Below, in pieces: positions 8,146 through 21,400 of a stretch of 64,000 nt of DNA. Numbering within the stretch: position 1 is the stretch's first letter; each line of letters begins with the position of its first letter. Source of the stretch: Amia ocellicauda (lineage: Eukaryota; Chordata; Actinopteri; Amiiformes; Amiidae); assembly GCF_036373705.1 (NCBI RefSeq), contig NC_089851.1, positions 59,565,350 through 59,629,349 on the forward strand, in the 5' to 3' direction. The notes below the pieces were generated by a model that saw only the letters and a program-made list of their open reading frames with translations, did no database searches and was not told the origin of the DNA. A program made the translations under genes and the position numbers.

Positions 8146-10751
8146 GGTCAGTAGCATAGTAGCATAACAGCAGATCACGGACCACTGTCAATCAGATGCT
8201 TGCCTTGCCGTCCATCCATCCATCTATCTATCTATCTATGACTCTCGATATCTACCTCTCTTGCTTGCTATCGCTCCCCCAATGGTCAGTAGCATAGTAG
8301 CATAACAGCAGATCAAGAACCAGTGTCAATCAGATGCTTGCCTTGCCGTCCATCCATCCATCCATCTATCTATCTATCTATCTATGACTCTCGATATCTA
8401 ACTCTCTTGCTTGCTATCGGTCCCCCAATGGTCAGTAGCATAGTAGCATAACAGCAGATCACGGACCATTATCAATCAGATGCTTGCCTTGCCGTCCATC
8501 CATCCATCTATCTATCTATCTATCTATGACTCTCGATATCTAACTCTCTTGCTTGCTATCGCTCCCCCAATGGTCAGTAGCATAGTTGCATAACAGCAGA
8601 TCACAGACCACTGTCAATCAGATGCTTGCCTTGCCGTCCATCCATCCATCTATCTATCTATCTATCTATGACTCTCGATATCTAACTCTCTTGCTTGCTA
8701 TCGCTCCCCCAATGGTCAGTAGCATAGTAGCATAACAGAAGATCACGGACCACTGTCAATCAGATGCTTGCCTTGCCGTCCATCCATCCATCTATCTATC
8801 TATCTATCTATGACTCTCGATATCTAACTCTCTTGCTTGCTATCGCTCCCCCAATGGTCAGTAGCATTGTAGCATAACAGCAGATCACGGACCACTGTCA
8901 ATCAGATGCTTGCCTTGCCGTCCATCCATCCATCCATCTATCTATGACTCTCGATATCTAACTCTCTTGCTTGCTATCGCTCCCCCAATGGTCAGTAGCA
9001 TAGTTGCATAACAGCAGATCACAGACCACTGTCAATCAGATGCTTGCCTTGCCGTCCATCCATCCATCCATCTATCTTTCTATGTATCTATGTCTCTCGA
9101 TATCTAACTCTCTTGCTTGCTAACGCTCCCCCAATGGTCAGTAGCATAGTAGCATAACAGCAGATCACGGACCACTGTCAATCAGATGCTTGCCTTGCCG
9201 TCCATCCATCCATCTATCTATTTATCTATCTATGACTCTTGATATCTAACTCTCTTGCTTGCTATCGCTCCCCCAATGGTCAGTAGCATAGTAGCATAAC
9301 AGCAGATCACGGACCACTGTCAATCAGATGCTTGCCTTGCCGTCCATCCATCTATCTATCTATCTATCTATGACTCTTGATATCTAACTCTCTTGCTTGC
9401 TATCGCTCCCCCAATGGTCAGTAGCATAGTAGCATAACAGCAGATCACGGACCACTGTCAATCAGATGCTTGCCTTGCCGTCCATCCATCCATCCATCTA
9501 TCTATGACTCTCGATATCTAACTCTCTTGCTTGCTATCGCTCCCCCAATGGTCAGTAGCATAGTAGCATAACAGCAGATCACAGACCACTGTCAATCAGA
9601 TGCTTGCCTTGCCGTCCATCCATCCATCCATCTATCTTTCTATGTATCTATGTCTCTCGATATCTAACTCTCTTGCTTGCTATCGCTCCCCCAATGGTCA
9701 GTAGCATAGTAGCATAACAGCAGATCACGGACCACTGTCAATCAGATGCTTGCCTTGCCGTCCATCTATCTATCTATGACTCTCGATATCTAACTCTCTT
9801 GCTTGCTATCGCTCCTTCAATGGTCAGTAGCATAGTAGCATAACAGCAGATCACGGACCACTGTCAATCAGATGCTTGCCTTGCCTTGCCGTCCATCCAT
9901 CCATCCATCTATCTATCTATCTATCTATCTATCTATGACTCTCGATATCTAACTCTCTTGCTTGCTATCGCTCCCCCAATGGTCAGTAGCATAGTAGCAT
10001 AACAGCAGATCACGGACCACTATCAATCAGATGCTTGCCTTGCCGTCCATCCATCCATCCATCTATCTATCTATCAATCTATCTATCTATGACTCTCGAT
10101 ATCTAACTCTCTTGCTTGCTATCGCTCCCCCAATGGTCAGTAGCATAGTAGCATAACAGCAGATCACGGACCACTGTCAATCATATGCTTGCCTTGCCGT
10201 CCATCCATCCATCCATCTATCTATCTATCTATCTATCTATGACTCTCGATATCTAACTCTCTTCCATGCTATTGCTTCCCCAATGGTCAGTAGTATAGTA
10301 GCATAACAGCAGATCACGGACCACTGTCAATCAGATGCTTGCCTTGCCGTCCATCCATCCATCTATCTATCTATCTATCTTTGACTCTCGATATCTAACT
10401 CTCTTGCTTGCTATCGCTCCCCCAATGGTCAGTAGCATAGTAGCATAACAGCAGATTATGGACCACTGTCAATCAGATGCTTGCCTTGCCGTCCATCCAT
10501 CCATCTATCTATCTATCTATCTATGACTCTTGATATCTAACTCTCTTGCTTGCTATCGCTCCCCCAATGGTCAGTAGAATAGTAGCATATCAGCAGATCA
10601 TAGACCACAGTCAATCAGATGCTTGCCTTGCCGTCCATCCATCCATCTATCTATCTATCTATCTAGCTATCTATCTAGCTATTTAGCTAGCTATCAATCT
10701 ATGACTCTCAATATCTAACTCTCTTGCTTGCTATCGCTCCCCCAATGGTCA
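8146..10751 (+). repeat. satellite block between cassettes 1 and 2
   Basis: About 18 monomers. Marker variants include CTTTCTATGTATCTATGTC replacing the TCTA tract (near 9073 and 9632) and a monomer with TTCCATGCTATTGCTTCCCC (near 10262). The last monomer carries TAGC-substituted tetranucleotides (10661-10700), the flank that precedes most short cassettes. Confidence 0.96.
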
Positions 10752-10851
10752 CGTATGTTGCATTCAACGACAAGGAAAATCGTGTGCTGGAAATGATTTC
10801 TGGCAACTGTGAAGGAACTGCACGACTGCAGCAAGCACAATACCTCCGTCT

Positions 10852-10924
10852 GTGTCTGTGGCGCAATCGGTCAGCGTGTTCGGCTTTAACCGAAAGGATG
10901 GTGGTTTGAATCCACCCAGGGATG
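10852..10924 (+). pseudogene. tRNA-Asn pseudogene, anticodon deletion
   Basis: 73 nt. One base is missing from the anticodon loop (GGCTTTAACCG instead of GGCTGTTAACCG), leaving six loop bases and no GTT. C3 to G breaks an acceptor pair, and the downstream T-run is only TTT. Clearly non-functional. Confidence 0.75.
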
Positions 10925-11089
10925 GCCCACGTTTCCCCCCGCCCCTTGTTATTGTTTCTACTTCTGGCGGTCACCTTGCCAGACTGCGGCTACAGTAACC
11001 TTAAGCTGCTTGCTGCGGACGGCCATCTTGGAAAAATGTATTGATCGTTTAGAAACTTCCTTTCCATTGCCTAGGCCAACATAAACCAA

Positions 11090-11162
11090 GGCACTGCTGG
11101 GAGTCGAACCCAGGGTTTCCTGATTACGAGACAGGCGCTTTGACCAACTAAGCCACGGTGCC
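11090..11162 (-). tRNA. tRNA-Thr-CGT: tRNA-Thr(CGT)-like
   Basis: 73 nt with anticodon CGT and an intact TTCGACT T-loop. A T-T mismatch closes the anticodon stem (CCTGT/TCAGG), so function is doubtful. Confidence 0.6.
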
Positions 11163-11423
11163 AGGACTCTCCCATTCCCCAGTGCCTACACTCAGGCGTA
11201 AGAAACAAAACAAAACAAAACAAAACAAAACAAAACAAAACAAAACAAAACAAAACAAAACAAAACAAAACAAAACAAAACAAAACAAAACAAAACAAAA
11301 CAAAACAAAATCTGGATGCAGGCTGCAACAAAGGAAGCACACAGAGGTGAAAACGTAAGGTTGACGGGAGCAACAAGCTCCCTGTTGCGACTGTCTAGGG
11401 GCGGCAATGGGAATTGGACGTTA

Positions 11424-11823
11424 GGTCAGTAGCATAGTAGCATAACAGCAGATCACGGACCACTGTCAATCAGATGCTTGCCTTGCCGTCCATCCATCCA
11501 TCCATCTATCTATCTATCTATCTATCTATCTATGACTCTCGATATCTAACTCTTGCTTGCTATCGCTCCCCCAATGGTCAGTAGCATAGTAGCATAACAG
11601 CAGATCACGGACCACTATCAATCAGATGCTTGCCTTGCCGTCCATCCATCCATCCATCTATCTATCTATCAATCTATCTATCTATCTATGACTCTCGATA
11701 TCTAACTCTCTTGCTTGCTATCGCTCTCCCAATGGTCAGTAGCATAGTAGCACAACAGCAGATCACGGACCACTGTCAATCAGATGCTTGCCTTGCCTTG
11801 CCTTGCCGTCCATCCATCCATCC

Positions 11824-11857
<34 letters not shown>

Positions 11858-14800
11858 GACTCTCGATATCTAACTCTCTTGCTTGCTATCGCTCCCCCAA
11901 TGGTCAGTAGCATAGTAGCATAACAGCAGATCACGGACCACTATCAATCAGATGCTTGCCTTGCCGTCCATCCATCCATCCATCTATCTATCTATCAATC
12001 TATCTATCTATGACTCTCGATATCTAACTCTCTTGCTTGCTATCGCTCCCCCAATGGTCAATAGCATAGTAGCATAACAGCAGATCACGGACCACTGTCA
12101 ATCATATGCTTGCCTTGCCGTCCATCCATCCATCCATCTATCTATCTATCAATCTATCTATCTATGACTCTCGATATCTAACTCTCTTGCTTGCTATCGC
12201 TCCCCCAATGGTCAGTAGCATAGTAGCACAACAGCAGATCACGGACCACTGTCAATCAGATGCTTGCCTTGCCGTCCATCCATCCATCTATCTATCTATC
12301 TATCTATGACTCTCGATATCTAACTCTCTTGCTTGCTATCGCTCCCCCAATGGTCAGTAGCATAGTAGCAGAACATCAGATCACGGACCACTGTCAATCA
12401 GATGCTTGCCTTGCCGTCCATCCATCCATCCATCTATCTATCTATCTATCTATCTATCAATGACTCTCGATATCTAACTCTCTTGCTTGCTATCGCTCCC
12501 CCAATGGTCAGAAGCAAAGTAGCATAACAGCAGATCACGGACCACTGTCAATCAGATGCTTGCCTTTCCGTCCATCCATCCATCCATCTATCTATCTATC
12601 TATCTATGAGTCTTGATATCTAACTCTCTTACTTGCTTTCGCTCACCCAATGGTCAGTAGCATAGTAGCATAACAGCAGATCACGGACCACTGTCAATCA
12701 GGTGCTTGCCTTGCCGTCCATCCATCCATCTGTCTATCTATCTATCTATGACTCTTGACATCTAACTCTCTTGCTTGCTATCGCTCCCCCAATGGTCAGA
12801 AGCAAAGTAGCATAACAGCAGATCACGGACCACTGTCAATCAGATGCTTGCCTTGCCGTCCATCCATCCATCCATCTATCTATCTATCTATCAATGACTC
12901 TCGATATCTAACTCTCTTGCTTGCTATCGCTCCCCCAATGGTCAGTAGCATAGTAGCATAACAGGAGATCACGGACCACTGTCAATCAGATGCTTGCCTT
13001 GCCGTCCATCCATCCATCTATCTATCTATCTATCTATGACTCTTGATATCTAACTCTCTTGCTTGCTATCGCTCCCCCAATGGTCAGTAGCATTGTAGCA
13101 TAACAGCAGATCACGGACCACTGTCAATCAGATGCTTGCCTTGCCGTCCATCCATCCATCTATCTATCTATCTATCTATGACTCTCGATATCTAACTCTC
13201 TTACTTGCTATCGCTCCCCCAATGGTCAGTAGCATAGTAGCATAACAGCAGATCACGGACCACTGTCAATCAGATGCTTGCCTTGCCGTCCATCCATCCA
13301 TCCATCTATCTATCTATGACTCTTGTTATCTAACTCTCTTGCTTGCTATCGCTCCCCCAATGGTCAGTAGCATAGTAGCATAACAGCAGATCATGGACCA
13401 CTGTCAATCAGATGCTTGCCTTGCCGTCCATCCATCCATCTATCTATCTATCTATCAATGACTCTTGATATCTAACTCTCTTGCTTGCTATCGCTCCCCC
13501 AATGGTCAGTAGCATAGTAGCATAACAGCAGATCACGGACCACTGTCAATCAGATGCTTGCCTTTTCGTCCATCCATCCATCTATCTATCTATCTATCAA
13601 TGACTCTTGATATCTAACTCTCTTGCTTGCTATCGCTCCCCCAATGGTCAGTAGCATAGTAGCATAACAGCAGATCACGGACCACTGTCAATCAGATGCT
13701 TGCCTTGCCGTCCATCCATCCATCCATCTATCTATCTATCTATCAATGACTCTCGATATCTAACTCTCTTGCTTGCTATCGCTCCCCCAATGGTCAGTAG
13801 CATAGTAGCATAACAGCAGATCACGGACCACTGTCAATCAGATGCTTGCCTTGCCGTCCATCCATCCATCTATCTATCTATCTATCTATGACTCTTGATA
13901 TCTAACTCTCTTGCTTGCTATCGCTCCCCCAATGGTCAGTAGCATAGTAGCATAACAGCAGATCACGGACCACTGTCACTCAGATGCTTGCCTTGCCGTC
14001 CATCCATCCATCTATCTATCTATCTATCTATGAGTCTTGATATCTAACTCTCTTACTTGCTTTCGCACACCCAATGGTCAGTAGCATAGTAGCATAACAG
14101 CAGATCACGGACCACTGTCAATCAGGTGCTTGCCTTGCCGTCCATCCATCCATCTGTCTATCTATCTATCTATGACTCTTGACATCCAACTCTCTTGCTT
14201 GCTATCGCTCCCCCAATGGTCAGAAGCAAAGTAGCATAACAGCAGATCACGGACCACTGTCAATCAGATGCTTGCCTTGCCGTCCATCCATCCATCCATC
14301 TATCTATCTATCTATCAATGACTCTCGATATCTAACTCTCTTGCTTGCTATCGCTCCCCCAATGGTCAGTAGCATAGTAGCATAACAGCAGATCACGGAC
14401 CACTGTCAATCAGATGCTTGCCTTGCCGTCCATCCATCCATCTATCTATCTATCTATCTATGACTCTTGATATCTAACTCTCTTGCTTGCTATCGCTCCC
14501 CCAATGGTCAGTAGCATAGTAGCATAACAGCAGATCACGGACCACTGTCAATCAGATGCTTGCCTTGCCGTCCATCCATCCATCCATCTATCTATCTATC
14601 TATCAATGACTCTCGATATCTAACTCTCTTGCTTGCTATCGCTCCCCCAATGGTCAGTAGCATAGTAGCATAACAGCAGATCACGGACCACTGTCAATCA
14701 GATGCTTGCCTTGCCGTCCATCCATCCATCTATCTATCTATCTATCTATGACTCTTGATATCTAACTCTCTTGCTTGCTATCGCTCCCCCAATGGTCAGT

Positions 14801-17512
14801 AGCATAGTAGCATAACAGCAGATCACGGACCACTGTCAATCAGATGCTTGCCTTGCCGTCCATCCATCCATCTATCTATCTATCTATCAATGACTCTTGA
14901 TATCTAACTCTCTTGCTTGCTATCGCTCCCCCAATGGTCAGTAGCATAGTAGCATAACAGCAGATCACGGACCACTGTCACTCAGATGCTTGCCTTGCCG
15001 TCCATCCATCCATCTGTCTATCTATCTATCTATGAGTCTTGATATCTAACTCTCTTACTTGCTTTCGCTCACCCAATGGTCAGTAGCATAGTAGCATAAC
15101 AGCAGATCACGGACCACTGTCAATCAGGTGCTTGCCTTGCCGTCCATCCATCCATCCATCTATCTATCTATGACTCTTGTTATCTAACTCTCTTGCTTGC
15201 TATCGCTCCCCCAATGGTCAGTAGCATAGTAGCATAACAGCAGATCATGGACCACTGTCAATCAGATGCTTGCCTTGCCGTCCATCCATCCATCTATCTA
15301 TCTATCTATCAATGACTCTTGATATCTAACTCTCTTGCTTGCTATCGCTCCCCCAATGGTCAGTAGCATAGTAGCATAACAGCAGATCACGGACCACTGT
15401 CAATCAGATGCTTGCCTTGCCATCCATCCATCCATCTATCTATCTATCTATCAATGACTCTTGATATCTAACTCTCTTGCTTGCTATCGCTCCCCCAATG
15501 GTCAGTAGCATAGTAGCATAACAGCAGATCACGGACCACTGTCAATCGGATGCTTGCCTTGCCGTCCATCCATCCATCCATCTATCTATCTATCTATCAA
15601 TGACTCTCGATATCTAACTCTCTTGCTTGCTATCGCTCCCCCAATGGTCAGTAGCATAGTAGCATAACAGCAGATCACGGACCACTGTCAATCAGATGCT
15701 TGCCTTGCCGTCCATCCATCCATCCATCTATCTATCTATCTATCAATGACTCTCGATATCTAACTCTCTTGCTTGCTATCGCTCCCCCAATGGTCAGTAG
15801 CATAGTAGCATAACAGGAGATCACGGACCACTGTCAATCAGATGCTTGCCTTGCCGTCCATCCATCCATCTATCTATCTATCTATCTATGACTCTTGATA
15901 TCTAACTCTCTTGCTTGCTATCGCTCCCCCAATGGTCAGTAGCATTGTAGCATAACAGCAGATCACGGACCACTGTCAATCAGATGCTTGCCTTGCCGTC
16001 CATCCATCCATCTATCTATCTATCTATCTATGACTCTCGATATCTAACTCTCTTACTTGCTATCGCTCCCCCAATGGTCAGTAGCATAGTAGCATAACAG
16101 CAGATCACGGACCACTGTCAATCAGGTGCTTGCCTTGCCGTCCATCCATCCATCTGTCTATCTATCTATCTATGACTCTTGACATCTAACTCTCTTGCTT
16201 GCTATCGCTCCCCCAATGGTCAGAAGCAAAGTAGCATAACAGCAGATCACGGACCACTGTCAATCAGATGCTTGCCTTGCCGTCCATCCATCCATCCATC
16301 TATCTATCTATCTATCAATGACTCTCGATATCTAACTCTCTTGCTTGCTATCGCTCCCCCAATGGTCAGTAGCATAGTAGCATAACAGCAGATCACGGAC
16401 CACTGTCAATCAGATGCTTGCCTTGCCGTCCATCCATCCATCTATCTATCTATCTATCTATGACTCTTGATATCTAACTCTCTTGCTTGCTATCGCTCCC
16501 CCAATGGTCAGTAGCATAGTAGCATAACAGCAGATCATTGACCACTGTCAATCAGATGCTTGCCTTTCCGTCCATCCATCCATCCATCTATCTATCTATC
16601 TATCAATGACTCTCGATATCTAACTCTCTTGCTTGCTATCGCTCCCCCAATGGTCAGTAGCATAGTAGCATAACAGCAGATCACGGACCACTGTCAATCA
16701 GATGCTTGCCTTGCCGTCCATCCATCCATCCATCTATCTATCTATGACTCTTGTTATCTAACTCTCTTGCTTGCTATCGCTCCCCCAATGGTCAGTAGCA
16801 TAGTAGCATAACAGCAGATCATGGACCACTGTCAATCAGATGCTTGCCTTGCCGTCCATCCATCCATCCATCTATCTATCTATCTATCAATGACTCTCGA
16901 TATCTAACTCTCTTACTTGCTATCGCTCCCCCAATGGTCAGTAGCATAGTAGCATAACAGCAGATCACGGACCACTGTCAATCAGATGCTTGCCTTGCCG
17001 TCCATCCATCCATCTATCTATCTATCTATCTATGACTCTTGATATCTAACTCTCTTGCTTGCTATCGCTCCCCCAATGGTCAGTAGCATAGTAGCATAAC
17101 AGCAGATCATGGACCACTGTCAATCAGATGCTTGCCTTGCCGTCCATCCATCCATCCATCTATCTATCTATCTATCAATGACTCTTGATATCTAACTCTC
17201 TTGCTTGCTATCGCTCCCCCAATGGTCAGTAGCATTGTAGCATAACAGCAGATCACGGACCACTGTCAATCAGATGCTTGCCTTGCCGTCCATCCATCCA
17301 TCTATCTATCTATCTATCTATGACTCTTGATATCTAACACTCTTACTTGCTTTCGCTCACCCAATGGTCAGTAGCATAGTAGCATAACAGCAGATCACGG
17401 ACCACTGTCAATCAGATGCTTGCCTTGCCGTCCATCCATCCATCTATCTATCTATCTATCTATGACTCTCGATATCTAACTCTCTTGCTTGCTATCGCTC
17501 CCCCAATGGTCA
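11424..17512 (+). repeat. satellite block between cassettes 2 and 3
   Basis: About 42 monomers. Recurrent variants are GACATCTAAC or GACATCCAAC followed by GGTCAGAAGCAAAG (near 12755, 14179, 16179), GAGTCTTGATATC with TTACTTGCTTTCGC, and TCAATGACTC closing the TCTA tract. Their repeated order shows multi-monomer duplications. No gene is present. Confidence 0.96.
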
Positions 17513-17612
17513 CGTATGTTGCATTCAACGACAAAGAAAATCGTGTGCTGGAAATGATTTTTGGCAACTGTGAAGGAACTGCACGACTGCAGCAACCAAA
17601 ACACCTCTGTCT

Positions 17613-17686
17613 GTCTCTGTGGCGCAATCGGTCAGCGCGTTTGGCTGTTAACCAAAAGGATGGTGGTTCGAATCCACCCAGGGACG
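17613..17686 (+). tRNA. tRNA-Asn-GTT: tRNA-Asn(GTT), best preserved copy
   Basis: Would decode Asn AAC/AAU. 74 nt: acceptor GTCTCTG/CAGGGAC pairs throughout with one T-G, D stem is GCGC/GCGC, anticodon stem TTTGG/CCAAA encloses CTGTTAA, and T stem GGTGG/CCACC encloses TTCGAAT. TTTT at 17693-17696 fits a Pol III terminator. All internal promoter boxes look intact; this is the likeliest functional Asn gene here. Confidence 0.88.
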
Positions 17687-17692
17687 GCCCAC

Positions 17693-17696
17693 TTTT
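17693..17696 (+). terminator. Pol III T-run
   Basis: TTTT seven bases after the Asn tRNA. The same run is present after most Asn copies. It is TTAT after the copy at 22693 and only TTT after those at 10852 and 38590. Confidence 0.6.
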
Positions 17697-17851
17697 CCCC
17701 CCGCCCCTTGTTATTGTTTCTACTTCTGGCGGACAGCTTGCCAGACTATGGCTACAGTAACCTTAAGCTGCTTGCTGTGGACGGCCATCTTGCAAAAATG
17801 TATTGAGCGTTTAGAAACTTCCTTTCCATTGCCTAGGCCAACATAAACCAA

Positions 17852-17924
17852 GGCACTGCTGGGAGTCGAACCCAGGGTTTCCTGTTTACAAGACAGGCGC
17901 TTTGACCAACTAAGCCACGGTGCC
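17852..17924 (-). tRNA. tRNA-Thr-TGT: tRNA-Thr(TGT)
   Basis: 73 nt with anticodon loop CTTGTAA, stem CCTGT/ACAGG intact, and T arm CTGGG-TTCGACT-CCCAG intact. The only visible defect is C6-A67 in the acceptor stem. It is convergent with the Asn gene, 165 bp between their 3' ends. No proximal T4 run is seen on the minus strand; the nearest is about 60 nt away. Confidence 0.8.
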
Positions 17925-17966
17925 AGGACTCTCCCATTCCCCAGTGCCTACACTCAGGCGTAAGGC

Positions 17967-17997
<31 letters not shown>

Positions 17998-18324
17998 CAA
18001 AACAAAACAAAACAAAACAAAACAAAACAAAACAAAATCTGGATGCAGACTGCAACAAAGGAAGCACACAGAGGTGAAAACGTAAGGTTGACGGGAGCAA
18101 CAAGCTCCCTGTTGCAACTGTCCAGGGGCGGCAACGGGAATTGGACGTTGGCCGTAGCGCGTGTCCTTTGGGTTCTGGTTCTTCTTTACAAACCGGCGTC
18201 TGTCCAGTTGGCTTTCCGGTTCATTACGTCCTCTGATGGCTTTACGATAAGCCTATCTTGCTAAAACTGATGGTCGACAAAGCAGAAGCACAAGCTTCGC
18301 AAGGAGCACAGAAAGCCCGTCTAA

Positions 18325-18397
18325 GGCACCGCTGGGATTTGAACCCAGGACCTCCTGTTCACTAGACAGGCGCTTTAACCAACTAAGCCACGGCGCC
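18325..18397 (-). tRNA. tRNA-Thr-AGT: tRNA-Thr(AGT)
   Basis: 73 nt: acceptor GGCGCCG/CGGTGCC pairs fully with one G-T, anticodon loop is CTAGTGA (A37 replaced by G relative to the sister copies), and T loop is TTCAAAT. Very close to vertebrate tRNA-Thr(AGT). It lies about 400 bp upstream of and in the same direction as the TGT gene. Confidence 0.86.
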
Positions 18398-18420
18398 AAA
18401 TCTGCCTGTGCTGCTGCTGA

Positions 18421-21400
18421 TAGTAGAATAACAGCAGATCACGGACCGCTGTCAATCAGGTTCTTGCCTTGCCGTCCATCCATCCATCCATCTATCTATG
18501 ACTCTCAATATCTAACTCTCTTGCTTGCTATCGCTCCCCCAATGGTCAGTAGCATAGTAGCATAACAGCAGATCACGGACCACTGTCAATCAGGTGCTTG
18601 CCTTGCCGTCCATCCATCCATCTATCTATCTATCTATCAATGACTCTTGATATCTAACTCTCTTGCTTGCTATCGCTCCCCCAATGGTCAGTAGCATAGT
18701 AGCATAACAGCAGATCACGGACCACTGTCAATCAGATGCTTGCCTTTTCGTCCATCCATCCATCTATCTATCTATCTATCAATGACTCTTGATATCTAAC
18801 TCTCTTGCTTGCTATCGCTCCCCCAATGGTCAGTAGCATAGTAGCATAACAGCAGATCACGGACCACTGTCAATCAGATGCTTGCCTTGCCGTCCATCCA
18901 TCCATCCATCTATCTATCTATCTATCAATGACTCTCGATATCTAACTCTCTTGCTTGCTATCGCTCCCCCAATGGTCAGTAGCATTGTAGCATAACAGCA
19001 GATCACGGACCACTGTCAATCAGATGCTTGCCTTGCCGTCCATCCATCCATCTATCTATCTATCTATCTATGACTCTCGATATCTAACTCTCTTACTTGC
19101 TATCGCTCCCCCAATGGTCAGTAGCATAGTAGCATAACAGCAGATCACGGACCACTGTCAATCAGATGCTTGCCTTGCCGTCCATCCATCCATCCATCTA
19201 TCTATCTATGACTCTTGTTATCTAACTCTCTTGCTTGCTATCGCTCCCCCAATGGTCAGTAGCATAGTAGCATAACAGCAGATCATGGACCACTGTCAAT
19301 CAGATGCTTGCCTTGCCGTCCATCCATCCATCTATCTATCTATCTATCAATGACTCTTGATATCTAACTCTCTTGCTTGCTATCGCTCCCCCAATGGTCA
19401 GTAGCATAGTAGCATAACAGCAGATCACGGACCACTGTCAATCAGATGCTTGCCTTTTCGTCCATCCATCCATCTATCTATCTATCTATCAATGACTCTT
19501 GATATCTAACTCTCTTGCTTGCTATCGCTCCCCCAATGGTCAGTAGCATAGTAGCATAACAGCAGATCACGGACCACTGTCAATCAGATGCTTGCCTTGC
19601 CGTCCATCCATCCATCCATCTATCAATCTATCTATCAATGACTCTCGATATCTAACTCTCTTGCTTGCTATCGCTCCCCCAATGGTCAGTAGCATAGTAG
19701 CATAACAGCAGATCACGGACCACTGTCAATCAGATGCTTGCCTTGCCGTCCATCCATCCATCTATCTATCTATCTATCTATGACTCTTGATATCTAACTC
19801 TCTTGCTTGCTATCGCTCCCCCAATGGTCAGTAGCATAGTAGCATAACAGCAGATCACGGACCACTGTCACTCAGATGCTTGCCTTGCCGTCCATCCATC
19901 CATCTATCTATCTATCTATCTATGAGTCTTGATATCTAACTCTCTTACTTGCTTTCGCACACCCAATGGTCAGTAGCATAGTAGCATAACAGCAGATCAC
20001 GGACCACTGTCAATCAGGTGCTTGCCTTGCCGTCCATCCATCCATCTGTCTATCTATCTATCTATGACTCTTGACATCCAACTCTCTTGCTTGCTATCGC
20101 TCCCCCAATGGTCAGAAGCAAAGTAGCATAACAGCAGATCACGGACCACTGTCAATCAGATGCTTGCCTTTCCGTCCATCCATCCATCCATCTATCTATC
20201 TATCTATCAATGACTCTCGATATCTAACTCTCTTGCTTGCTATCGCTCCCCCAATGGTCAGTAGCATAGTAGCATAACAGGAGATCACGGACCACTGTCA
20301 ATCAGATGCTTGCCTTGCCGTCCATCCATCCATCTATCTATCTATCTAGCTAGCTATCTATCTATGACTCTCAATATCTAACTCTCTTGCTTGCTATCGC
20401 TCCCCCAATGGTCAGTAGCATAGTAGCATAACAGCAGATCACGGACCACTGTCAATCAGATGCTTGCCTTGCCGTCCATCCATCCATCCATCTATCTATC
20501 TATCTATCAATGACTCTCGATATCTAACTCTCTTGCTTGCTATCGCTCCCCCAATGGTCAGTAGCATAGTAGCATAACAGCAGATCACGGACCACTGTCA
20601 ATCAGATGCTTGCCTTGCCGTCCGTCCATCCATCCATCCATCTATCTATCTATCTATCAATGACTCTCGATATCTAACTCTCTTGCTTGCTATCGCTCCC
20701 CCAATGGTCAGTAGCATAGTAGCATAACAGCAGATCACGGACCACTGTCAATCAGATGCTTGCCTTGCCGTCCATCCATCCATCTATCTATCTATCTATC
20801 TATGACTCTTGATATCTAACTCTCTTGCTTGCTATCGCTCCCCCAATGGTCAGTAGCATAGTAGCATAACAGCAGATCACGGACCACTGTCACTCAGATG
20901 CTTGCCTTGCCGTCCATCCATCCATCTATCTATCTATCTATCTATGAGTCTTGATATCTAACTCTCTTACTTGCTTTCGCTCACCCAATGGTCAGTAGCA
21001 TAGTAGCATAACAGCAGATCACGGACCACTGTCAATCAGGTGCTTGCCTTGCCGTCCATCCATCCATCCATCTATCTATCTATCTATCTATCAATGACTC
21101 TCGATATCTAACTCTCTTGCTTGCTATCGCTCCCCCAATGGTCAGTAGCATAGTAGCATAACAGGAGATCACGGACCACTGTCAATCAGATGCTTGCCTT
21201 GCCGTCCATCCATCCATCTATCTATCTATCTAGCTAGCTATCTATCTATGACTCTCAATATCTAACTCTCTTGCTTGCTATCGCTCCCCCAATGGTCAGT
21301 AGCATAGTAGCATAACAGCAGATCACGGACCACTGTAAATCAGATGCTTGCCTTGCCGTCCATCCATCCATCCATCTATCTATCTATCTATCAATGACTC

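Larger units (their letters stand above)
10752..11423. repeat. tRNA cassette 2, short type
   Basis: Same layout as cassette 1 with a long (AAAAC)n tract at 11203-11310 (about 21 units). The right junction keeps the unmutated GGTCAGTAGCAT. Confidence 0.9.
17513..18420. repeat. tRNA cassette 3, long type (Asn, Thr, Thr)
   Basis: Carries three tRNA genes and (AAAAC)n at 17967-18037. Unlike short cassettes it continues past GGACGTT through a GC-richer segment to a second Thr gene, then CTGCTGCTGA joins the monomer at TAGTAG. Confidence 0.92.

Noticed and set aside
8141-8150. Cassette as a transposon with 5-bp target-site duplication (GGTCA)
   Set aside because: Not excluded, but the long form shows that GTTAGGT belongs to the cassette, so shared GGT at a deletion breakpoint explains the short form equally well. 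No terminal inverted repeats or transposase are seen.
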